In this document: positions 5,575-13,227 of the stretch, piece by piece
How the letters are laid out: each line of letters starts with the position of its first letter
Numbering within the stretch: position 1 is the first letter of the stretch
From: JBDRTU01 sp043823825
GTDB taxonomy: Bacteria > Patescibacteriota > Patescibacteriia > Veblenbacterales > UBA10138
Direction of reading: 5' to 3'
Length of the DNA: 14,403 bases
Assembly: GCA_043823825.1 (NCBI GenBank)
Contig: JBDRTU010000012.1
Coordinates: forward strand, 1-14,403
Position numbers and translations under genes: made by a program
Notes under the pieces: model-generated
The model's database searches: none
Told to the model about the DNA's origin: nothing
Seen by the model: only the letters and a program-made list of their open reading frames with translations

Positions 5575-8500
5575 TTACTCTTCTGTTGCTGAGTCAGTAG
5601 CCGCGCCACTAACTGGCTCAGTCACCTGCACAGCTAGTTCGGCCATCATCGCTCGGGCCTGAGCGGCAAGCGCCGCTTGTTCTTCTTCACGAAGTGCTCG
5701 TGCTTCTTCCCGCTCTTTATTAATTATTGCCATATCTTTAGTGATCTCTGTTTGTAAATCACCATAACCAGTGCCAGCAGGAATTAAGCGTCCAATAATA
5801 ACATTTTCTTTTAATCCGCGTAGATCATCCACTTTACCAGTTACAGCGGCGTCGATTAGTACTCGTGCTGTTTCTTGAAAGGAAGAGGCTGAAAGGAAAC
5901 TATCAGTGGAAAGTGATGATTTGGTTACTCCTAACAAGACCCGATCACCTAATGCTAATTTCCCTTTTTTCTTTACTTTGTCATTGGCTTCTTCAAATAA
6001 GGCGACGCTCACTATTTCACCGGGTAATAATTCAGTATCACCTGCTTCGGTCACATAGAAGCGAGAAAACATTTGACGAATGATAATCTCAACATGTTTA
6101 TCATTCAATTTTTGCCCTTGAAGTGAATAAATATACTGAATTTCGCGTAAAATATATTTTTGCACTATCTCGACATCCGTTAACTGATACAACTGGGCTA
6201 AATCAATTGGCCCTTCCGAAAGCTGTTGGCCTTTTTTAACCTTGTCGCCGTCTTTTACCCAAACCGCAAAACCTAGAGGAACTAGTAATTCTTTAACTAC
6301 CTCACCTTCGCCTTTAACTATGAGTTGCCGATCAGACAATTCTACCACACCCGGCGCTTGCGCTTTTACTTCGCCACCTTCTGCTGTTTTCATTAATGGA
6401 GTTTGTGTTGTCACCTTAGCACCATTTTTCACTAAAACATTTGCTCCCGCATAACGACTGAGATGATAAGTTTCTTCGGTAACACCAAGGTGATGTAAAA
6501 TAATTACTTTTTGGCGTCCCCGCGCCACTACTTCTACTTGACCATCAAACTCTGCCAACACGGCGGGTTTACGAATTGGGCGGGCTTCAAATATTTCTTC
6601 TACTCGTGGTAAACCTTGTGTAATATCTTCAACCGAAGCAACGCCACCAGTATGGAAAGTGCGCATAGTTAATTGTGTGCCTGGCTCGCCAATTGATTGA
6701 GCGGCAATAATGCCAACGGCGGTACCTTGAGCAACTACTCTATTAAAGCCCAAATCCCAACCATAACATTTTTGGCATAAACCGCGTTTGGTTTTACAGA
6801 TTAAGTTGGAGCGGATATGCACTAAGGGAACACTAGTACTATCAATTAACTTTGCTTGTTCACTATTAATCAACTCGCCCTTCTTTACTATTACCTCGTT
6901 AGTCTTAGGATTATTAACGGTTTCCACCGTAAACCTACCTTTCACCCTCTCCCCTAAACTATCACCAGCCTCGCTACTCTCGCCACTAGTCCATACCAAC
7001 CCTTCTTTGTCGCCGCAATCTTCCTCGCGAATAACTATATCTTGAGCCACATCAATTAAACGTCGCGTTAAATAACCAGCGTTAGAGGTACGGAGAGCAG
7101 TATCGCTCAGACCCTTTCGAGTACCGTGAGTAGAAATAAAATACTCCAATACATCGAAACCTTCTTTAAAATTTCCTTTAACCGGCAATTCAATAGTTTC
7201 GCCAGCCGGATTGGTCACCAATCCTTTCATCCCCATCATTTGAGTGAGCTGCGCCCAAGAACCTCTGGCACCAGATTCAATCATAGCAAAAACTGGGCTC
7301 AAGGGGTCTAGTGTTTTGCGTGACAATTGTGTAACTTGCTCTTTGACATGGGCCCAAATTTCCACAATTTTGATATGCCTTTCGTCGATAGTTAATAAAC
7401 CTTGATCATATTGATCCTCAATTGACGCCACTTGCTTATCGGCGGCGTAATATAATTCACCTCGTTGTTGCAGTTCGGGTAAATCAGCCATCCCCCACGA
7501 TAAACCCGACTCGGTTAAATGGCGAAAAGCCACTTCCTTTATTTTATCAGCCAGATACGCTGCCACTTCAGTGCCCTTAAGCTCTAAGACGCGGGCGGTT
7601 AAATTCTTTAAACCTTTTGAGGTCATGGTCTCGTTGTGAAACTGCAATTCTGTCGGCAGAATGTTGTTAAATAAAATTCTTCCCACTGAAGTTTCAATTA
7701 GCTTGCTCTGGTGTCTTACCTTAACCTGCTCAGTTAAAGTAATATGAGTTGTTTGCCAAGCCATAATCGCCTCGTTAAAATTAACGAAAATCTTGGGCAA
7801 GCCCCGAGACTCGGTCATTTTAGTCATATAATAACAACCCAAAATCATGTCTTGGTGAGGTGAAACAATGGGCTGTCCAGTAGCGGGTTTTAGTAAATTT
7901 CTACCCGACAACATAATTTCTTTAGCTTCCCATTTAGCCTCTTCGGTGATGGGTACATGTACGGCCATTTGGTCGCCATCAAAATCCGCGTTAAAAGCAG
8001 GGCAAACTAAAGGATGAATTTGGATCGCTTTACCTTCTATTAATACTGGCTGAAAAGCTTGAATACCTAAGCGGTGTAAAGTAGGTGCGCGATTAAGTAG
8101 TACATAAGATCCCTTAACTATTTCTTCTAAAATATCCCATACCTCGGCAGATTTAGACTCAATTAAACGGTTAGCGCTCCTGACATTATGAACATATTCA
8201 CGTTCAATAAGTTTAGAAATCACAAAAGGCTTAAACAATTCTAAAGCCATCATTTTGGGCAAACCACACTGATTAAGTTCTAAACGCGGTCCAACTACAA
8301 TCACGCTGCGGCCTGAATAGTCAACACGTTTACCCAATAAATTTTGTCGGAACCGTCCTTGCTTGCCCTTTAAAATATCAGCGATTGATTTAAGCATGCG
8401 CCTTTGACCTGTGGAAGCGGTAACTGTTTTACCATGACGCGCGCCGTTATCAATCAGCGCGTCAACCGCTTCTTGCAACATGCGTTTTTCATTACGGCAT

Positions 8501-9567
8501 ATAACTTCGGGGGCATTTAACTCAGTCAAACGCTTTAATCGATTATTGCGGTTAATAATACGCCGATATAAATCATTCAAATCTGAGGTTGCAAAACGAC
8601 CGCCATCTAACTGCACCATTGGTCGTAAATCAGGAGGGATCACTGGCAACACTGTCATAATCATCCAAGATGGTTTAAGACGAACGGATTTTAAGTGATT
8701 AAAAAGCTTTAATCGCCGCACTAATTTTTTATTGCGCATCGCTTCGGGCTCTGCTAGTTCTTTCTTTAAGCGAGAAATCTCTTTGTCTAAATCCAACTCT
8801 TCTAGTAATTGACGCAAGGCCTCCGCCCCGATACCAGCCTCAAAGACTTGGCCATACTTTAAAGACAAATCTTGATACTGATTCTCGGAAATTATTTCCA
8901 TCACCTTCAACGCTTTAAGTTCCTTTTTAGCAATTTCGACAGCTTCCTCTAGCTTAGCCAAACGCTCAGCCTTCAGAGCGGCGATATTCTTTTCTTCACT
9001 CGCTTTTTTGGTGGCCTTAGTGTTGGGAGTTGCTGTTTTATGAAACTCGGCTTCAATTGATTTACGCTTGGCCTTGTATTCCTCATTCACCTGATCTAAT
9101 AATTGTTTTTTCTTTTCCTCATCAACCGCCGTAATAATAAAGGAAGCAAAATATATTACTTTTTCTAAATCCTGAACTGACAAACCTAAAACTAAACCTA
9201 TCTTGGAAGGTACTCCTCTTAAAAACCAAATATGAGAAACTGGTGCCGCTAACTTGATATGGCCAAAACGTTCACGTCTAACCACCGAACGCGTCACCTC
9301 GACACCACATTTATCGCAAATAATGCCTCGATGCCGAACACGTTTGTATTTACCACAATAACATTCCCAATCTTTAGTCGGACCAAAAATTCGTTCATCA
9401 AACAATCCTTCTTTTTCTGGCTTTTGCGTGCGATAGTTAATAGTTTCTGGTTTGGTTACCTCACCGTACGACCATTTTTCTATCTCCTCGGGAGAAGCTA
9501 GACGCAGGCGAATGGCATCGAAATCATTACCCTGCCACTGTTCTTTTTCTGGAAACGCGCTAGTCAT
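5575..9567 (-). CDS. rpoC: RNA polymerase subunit beta'
   Basis: RpoC forms the active site and clamp of RNA polymerase with RpoB. I chose the ATG at 9567 (1330 residues) over the upstream ATG at 9594 because a perfect AAGGAG lies 7 nt before it and the upstream start would read deep into rpoB. Visible parts are the clamp zinc site C69-x-C71...C84-x2-C87, the rudder and switch region (RFRQNLLGKRVDYSGRSVIV), the catalytic NADFDGD (526-532), the bridge helix (IESGARGSWAQLTQMMGMKG, about 763-782), the second zinc site (C851, C924, C931, C934), the trigger helix QSIGEPGTQLTMRTFHTGG (957-975) and the C-terminal ENVIIGRLIPAGTGY. The trigger loop lacks the proteobacterial SI3 insert. A charged, coiled-coil-like insertion of about 67 residues relative to E. 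coli lies in the clamp at about 146-225. The tail is Ala/Glu-rich. Confidence 0.99.
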   Translation of the reverse strand: MTSAFPEKEQWQGNDFDAIRLRLASPEEIEKWSYGEVTKPETINYRTQKPEKEGLFDERIFGPTKDWECYCGKYKRVRHRGIICDKCGVEVTRSVVRRERFGHIKLAAPVSHIWFLRGVPSKIGLVLGLSVQDLEKVIYFASFIITAVDEEKKKQLLDQVNEEYKAKRKSIEAEFHKTATPNTKATKKASEEKNIAALKAERLAKLEEAVEIAKKELKALKVMEIISENQYQDLSLKYGQVFEAGIGAEALRQLLEELDLDKEISRLKKELAEPEAMRNKKLVRRLKLFNHLKSVRLKPSWMIMTVLPVIPPDLRPMVQLDGGRFATSDLNDLYRRIINRNNRLKRLTELNAPEVICRNEKRMLQEAVDALIDNGARHGKTVTASTGQRRMLKSIADILKGKQGRFRQNLLGKRVDYSGRSVIVVGPRLELNQCGLPKMMALELFKPFVISKLIEREYVHNVRSANRLIESKSAEVWDILEEIVKGSYVLLNRAPTLHRLGIQAFQPVLIEGKAIQIHPLVCPAFNADFDGDQMAVHVPITEEAKWEAKEIMLSGRNLLKPATGQPIVSPHQDMILGCYYMTKMTESRGLPKIFVNFNEAIMAWQTTHITLTEQVKVRHQSKLIETSVGRILFNNILPTELQFHNETMTSKGLKNLTARVLELKGTEVAAYLADKIKEVAFRHLTESGLSWGMADLPELQQRGELYYAADKQVASIEDQYDQGLLTIDERHIKIVEIWAHVKEQVTQLSRKTLDPLSPVFAMIESGARGSWAQLTQMMGMKGLVTNPAGETIELPVKGNFKEGFDVLEYFISTHGTRKGLSDTALRTSNAGYLTRRLIDVAQDIVIREEDCGDKEGLVWTSGESSEAGDSLGERVKGRFTVETVNNPKTNEVIVKKGELINSEQAKLIDSTSVPLVHIRSNLICKTKRGLCQKCYGWDLGFNRVVAQGTAVGIIAAQSIGEPGTQLTMRTFHTGGVASVEDITQGLPRVEEIFEARPIRKPAVLAEFDGQVEVVARGRQKVIILHHLGVTEETYHLSRYAGANVLVKNGAKVTTQTPLMKTAEGGEVKAQAPGVVELSDRQLIVKGEGEVVKELLVPLGFAVWVKDGDKVKKGQQLSEGPIDLAQLYQLTDVEIVQKYILREIQYIYSLQGQKLNDKHVEIIIRQMFSRFYVTEAGDTELLPGEIVSVALFEEANDKVKKKGKLALGDRVLLGVTKSSLSTDSFLSASSFQETARVLIDAAVTGKVDDLRGLKENVIIGRLIPAGTGYGDLQTEITKDMAIINKEREEARALREEEQAALAAQARAMMAELAVQVTEPVSGAATDSATEE

Positions 9568-12500
9568 GTTTATACTCCTTATTAACTGTCTCATTAATTG
9601 TTTTAGGTTTAGTCATTGGTTTGCCGCCTTTAAGTAATTCTACTTCTAAACCTAGACCCTTTAATTCCCGAACCAAAACATTAAAAGATTCTGGTACATT
9701 GAGCTTGCGAATTGGTTCACCTTTGATAATTGACTCGTAAGCTTTGGAACGACCTGGCACGTCATCAGATTTAATTGTTAAAATCTCTTGTAAAGTATGA
9801 GCCGCACCATAAGCTTCTAAGGCCCACACTTCCATTTCGCCAAAACGCTGACCACCAAACTGAGCTTTGCCACCCAAAGGTTGTTGGGTCACTAAAGAAT
9901 AAGGACCAATGGAACGTTGGTGGATTTTATCTTCCACCATGTGATTAAGTTTTAATAAATATGACCAACCAACCGTTACTCTATGACTAAACGGTTCACC
10001 GGTACGACCATGATAAAGCACGACCTTGCCATCGGCTGGTTGTTTACTTTTTTCTAATTCTCGTTTAATCATTTCTTCTGGTACACCGTCTAAAGCTGGT
10101 GTAGCCACAAAATAGCCTAAAATTTTGGCGGCTAATCCTAAATGCGCTTCCAAAATTTGCCCTATATTCATACGAGAAGCCACACCCAACGGATTTAAAA
10201 TTACATCCACGGGCGTACCATCGGCCATAAAAGGCATATCCTCTTGCGGTACAATCTTTGATACCACACCTTTATTACCATGACGGCCCGCCATTTTATC
10301 CCCCACTTGAATCTTCCTGAGTTGTGCTACCGATACCTGAATAGTCTTGATCACGCCCGAAGGCAAACGATCACCATTCTGACGCGAAAAAACTTTTATA
10401 TCTACCACCTTACCATGCTCACCATGTTCTAAGTACATTGAAGAATCCCTGACATCTTTAGCCTTTTCACCAAAAATCGCGCGTAATAATTTTTCCTCGG
10501 CTGATAGTTCAGTTTCTCCTTTGGGTGTAATTTTACCCACCAAAATATCGCCCGAAGAAACTTCGGCGCCGATCATTACTATACCTTCCGCATCTAAGTA
10601 CTTTAATTTTTCTTCACCCACATTAGGGATGTCTCGCGTTACCAACTCGGGCCCTAATTTAGTATCACGAATATCAATGGAATAATTTTCAATATGAATA
10701 GAACTATATTTATCCTCTCGTACCAAACGATCAGAAATTAATACCGCATCTTCATAATTTCCGCCTTCCCAAGCTAAGTAAGCTACTAACATATTTTGAC
10801 CCAAAGCTAATTCGCCTCGGTCGGTGGCGGCGCCGTCGGCTAAAACATCACCCACTTCCACTTTCATCCCCTTGGTTACTAGGGGACGCTGGTTCATACA
10901 AGTGGAAGCATTGGAACGCACAAACTTACCTAATTGATACACCTGTTGATCTCCCCTGCCCTGTATCACAATTTGGTCAGATTGTACTTCTACTACTTCG
11001 CCAGCTGTTTCCGCTAACACCACTTGCCCCGAATCGCGAGCGGCTTTTTGTTCCACCCCCGTGCCAACAATTGGTGCTTCTGGTTTAATACAAGGCACGG
11101 CCTGCCGTTGCATGTTGGTGCCCATCAAAGCACGTACGGCGTCATCATGTTCTAAAAAGGGAATTAAAGAAGTAGTAATGGAAACAATTTGTTTAGGGGA
11201 AACATCCATATAATCCACCTTCCATACATAATCATAGGTTGGCTCGCCCCATTCTCTTACTTCAGCGCGGTCACGTAAAAAATACCCTTGCTCATTAATT
11301 GGTGTAGTGGCCGCAGTGGTCACATTCCGCTCTTCCTCAAAGGCGTCTAACCAAACAATCTCGTCAGTCACCCGCGGCTTAACTGGTACTTGGCTTAAAG
11401 GAAGTTGTTTTATGATTTTAGATATTTCAGAAGTAATTTTACTGTCTTTGGATGCCACCACTTTCCCCTCACCATCCTTAATATCCTCGCGCAAAATTTC
11501 TCCCACTAATACTTGGGGGTCATTTTGCAAATCATGTATTACTCGTCGGAAAGGGGTTTCGATAAAACCATAGTTATTAACACGGGCATAAGACGCTAAA
11601 TGACCCACTAAACCAATGTTTGGCCCTTCAGGTGTGGCAATTGGACAAATTCGGCCGTAATGCGTGCGATGCACATCGCGTACATCAAAACCTGCTCGTT
11701 CGCGCGAGAGCCCCCCCGGACCCATAGCTGATAAACGACGTTTATGCTCCAACTCGGATAAGGGGTTAGTTTGATCCATGAATTGGGAAAGTTGTGACGA
11801 CATGAAAAACTCTTTAATCGCACCAATGATCGGCCGCGCATTAATGAGCTGGTTGGGCGTAAGTGTAGTAATATCTAAAGTAGACATACGGTCTTTAATA
11901 ATGCGCTCTAATCTTGCCAAACCAACACGGAATTTATTTTGTACTAATTCTCCCACTGCCCTAACTCGGCGGTTACCTAAGTGATCAATGTCGTCTGGCT
12001 CGGTTTGACTGTTGTTCAAATTAATTATTTCTTTAATGATCACTACTAAATCCTCAGGCCGCAAAATCCTAGTTTCTTTAGTGATCGGCAAATTAAAACC
12101 AAAACGCTTGTTCAACTTGTAACGCCCAACTCGCCCGAAATCGTAACGGGCAAAATTAAAAAACATGTTGTGAATTAACTGTCTAGCATTTTCTACTGTC
12201 GCTAAATCACCAGGGCGAATGCGCTTGTAAACTTCTTTTAAACCCTCGCCTTCATTGTGAGAAATGTCTTTGGCTAACGACGCCTCAATGTGCTTATTTT
12301 CGGTATTGGTATCAACTTCTTTAAAAAGTTCAATAATCGATTCATCGCTGACATAACCAAAAGATCGCAACAAAGCAGTTGCCGACACTTTGCGTTTGCG
12401 ATCAATCTTTACCCAAATTACATTATTAGGGTCAGTTTCAAATTCTAACCAAGCGCCGCGGTTAGGAATAATTTTGGCACCATAATAGCGCCGACCACGT

Positions 12501-12946
12501 GCTTGCTCGGAGGTAAAAAAGACACCAGCCGACCGAATTAGCTGCGACACCACTACCCGCTCAATACCATTGATCACAAAAGTGCCGCGGCCGGTCATAA
12601 TTGGAAAGTCGCCCAGATAAACTTCTTGTTCTTTAATTTCGCCTGTCCGTTTATTGACTAAACGAGTTTTAACTCGGAGGGCCGACTCGTAAGTAATGTT
12701 TTTAGCACGAGCTGAAATTTCATCAAACTTAGGCTCGTCCAAAAAATAATCTAAAAAATAAAGTTCTAAGTCGCGACCAATAAAATCTTTAATCGGCGAA
12801 ACTTCATCAAACAATTCTTTTAACCCCTCAGTAAAAAACCATTGGTAAGAATCTTTCTGTACCGATAGTAAATCGGGTAAAGGAATAGCATCCTTAACCT
12901 CGGTAAATAGTTTACGGTTACGTAAAATTGAAGAATCGCTTGACAC
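9560..12946 (-). CDS. rpoB: RNA polymerase subunit beta
   Basis: RpoB pairs with RpoC to build the catalytic core of RNA polymerase. The 1128-residue protein starts at a GTG (12946) with AAGGAG 8 nt upstream. In order it shows the N-terminal lobe (TGRGTFVINGIERVVVSQL, about 118-136), the rifampicin region (SSQLSQFMDQTNPLSELEHK, 383-402, then RRLSAMGPGGLSRERAGF), CPIATPEGPNIGL (434-446), the catalytic lysine and arginine segment GDKMAGRHGNKGVVSK, and the C-terminal GGQRFGEMEVWALEAYGAAHTLQE. It is slightly shorter than B. subtilis RpoB (about 1190) and lacks the large proteobacterial inserts. Key rifampicin residues corresponding to E. coli Q513, D516, H526, R529, S531 and I572 are kept, but L533 is Met (M408) and E565 is Ala (A437). 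Unlike most bacteria, no rplJ or rplL precedes it. Confidence 0.99.
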   Translation of the reverse strand: MSSDSSILRNRKLFTEVKDAIPLPDLLSVQKDSYQWFFTEGLKELFDEVSPIKDFIGRDLELYFLDYFLDEPKFDEISARAKNITYESALRVKTRLVNKRTGEIKEQEVYLGDFPIMTGRGTFVINGIERVVVSQLIRSAGVFFTSEQARGRRYYGAKIIPNRGAWLEFETDPNNVIWVKIDRKRKVSATALLRSFGYVSDESIIELFKEVDTNTENKHIEASLAKDISHNEGEGLKEVYKRIRPGDLATVENARQLIHNMFFNFARYDFGRVGRYKLNKRFGFNLPITKETRILRPEDLVVIIKEIINLNNSQTEPDDIDHLGNRRVRAVGELVQNKFRVGLARLERIIKDRMSTLDITTLTPNQLINARPIIGAIKEFFMSSQLSQFMDQTNPLSELEHKRRLSAMGPGGLSRERAGFDVRDVHRTHYGRICPIATPEGPNIGLVGHLASYARVNNYGFIETPFRRVIHDLQNDPQVLVGEILREDIKDGEGKVVASKDSKITSEISKIIKQLPLSQVPVKPRVTDEIVWLDAFEEERNVTTAATTPINEQGYFLRDRAEVREWGEPTYDYVWKVDYMDVSPKQIVSITTSLIPFLEHDDAVRALMGTNMQRQAVPCIKPEAPIVGTGVEQKAARDSGQVVLAETAGEVVEVQSDQIVIQGRGDQQVYQLGKFVRSNASTCMNQRPLVTKGMKVEVGDVLADGAATDRGELALGQNMLVAYLAWEGGNYEDAVLISDRLVREDKYSSIHIENYSIDIRDTKLGPELVTRDIPNVGEEKLKYLDAEGIVMIGAEVSSGDILVGKITPKGETELSAEEKLLRAIFGEKAKDVRDSSMYLEHGEHGKVVDIKVFSRQNGDRLPSGVIKTIQVSVAQLRKIQVGDKMAGRHGNKGVVSKIVPQEDMPFMADGTPVDVILNPLGVASRMNIGQILEAHLGLAAKILGYFVATPALDGVPEEMIKRELEKSKQPADGKVVLYHGRTGEPFSHRVTVGWSYLLKLNHMVEDKIHQRSIGPYSLVTQQPLGGKAQFGGQRFGEMEVWALEAYGAAHTLQEILTIKSDDVPGRSKAYESIIKGEPIRKLNVPESFNVLVRELKGLGLEVELLKGGKPMTKPKTINETVNKEYKHD
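9575..9580 (-). promoter_or_regulatory. Shine-Dalgarno deciding the rpoC start
   Basis: On the minus strand, AAGGAG lies inside the last codons of rpoB, 7 nt before ATG 9567. The ATG overlaps the rpoB stop by 8 nt (ATGACTAG), so translation of the two subunits is probably coupled. Confidence 0.9.
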
Positions 12947-13114
12947 AAAAAATGCTCCTTCCGATAGCTTTTAGCAAATAAGGAAAGAGTAATTTATAAT
13001 TTACTTAATGGAGAAAATATCCACTAATAAAAATGCCTGATAGGTTATGGCTTAATGATTTAAAGTCGTGAGTTTATCGCCCCCGGCCGGGACAAATATT
13101 AACAAAAACAAGTA
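12947..13114 (-). promoter_or_regulatory. Long 5' leader of rpoB
   Basis: The predicted transcript start near 13114 gives a leader of about 168 nt, in contrast with the very short leaders of the other genes here. It is AT-rich apart from a 10-bp GC palindrome CCCGGCCGGG (13082-13091), about 24-33 nt into the leader. A short GCC/GGC pair around 13035-13051 on the minus strand is followed by ATTTTT, but the stem is only 3 bp. I recognise no known riboswitch or ribosomal-protein binding fold. A role in control of RNA polymerase level is possible but unproven. Confidence 0.4.
12955..12960 (-). promoter_or_regulatory. Shine-Dalgarno deciding the GTG start of rpoB
   Basis: AAGGAG on the minus strand stands 8 nt before GTG 12946. 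No ATG is available at a suitable distance in frame, so the GTG start is well supported. Confidence 0.85.
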
Positions 13115-13120
13115 GTTAAG

Positions 13121-13149
13121 AGTGTAACAATTATCATTGTACTTGTCAA
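13121..13149 (-). promoter_or_regulatory. Strong promoter of the rpoBC operon
   Basis: On the minus strand, a perfect TTGACA (13144-13149), a 17-nt spacer and TACACT (13121-13126) with an upstream TGT (extended -10) form the best promoter in the window. Transcription should begin near 13114. It makes rpoBC independent of murE, which ends about 80 nt upstream. Confidence 0.85.
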
Positions 13150-13190
13150 GTTATAAAAAATCCTAATAACTAAGCTTATTCTTGCAAAAG

Positions 13191-13199
13191 TTATCCACA
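13191..13199. promoter_or_regulatory. Perfect consensus DnaA box
   Basis: TTATCCACA on the plus strand matches the DnaA box consensus TTATNCACA at every position. It lies between the murE stop and the rpoB promoter, about 42 bp upstream of the -35. I saw no second perfect box nearby, so this is not evidence of an origin. It may serve DnaA-dependent control of rpoBC, DnaA titration, or be chance. Confidence 0.45.
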
Positions 13200-13227
13200 A
13201 CTCCTTTCCTTATTATAATATCAAATC

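Noticed and set aside
9259..9637. Plus-strand frames over the rpoB-rpoC junction
   Set aside because: Antisense to two certain genes, overlapping each other, with no initiation signals.
11608..11841. Minus-strand 77-codon frame inside rpoB
   Set aside because: It is out of frame within the most conserved part of rpoB (rifampicin region), so it is a shadow.
13032..13056. Attenuator hairpin in the rpoB leader
   Set aside because: The drawable stem is only three G-C pairs before ATTTTT, too weak to claim.
13201..13227. Shine-Dalgarno-like AAAGGAG and TATAAT after murE suggesting a small gene
   Set aside because: The nearest GTG or TTG starts are only 0-2 nt from the AAAGGAG, and the frames stop after a few dozen codons or fewer while crossing the rpoB promoter.
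13150..13227. Replication origin at the DnaA box
   Set aside because: Only one consensus box, no box cluster, and no dnaA or dnaN nearby.
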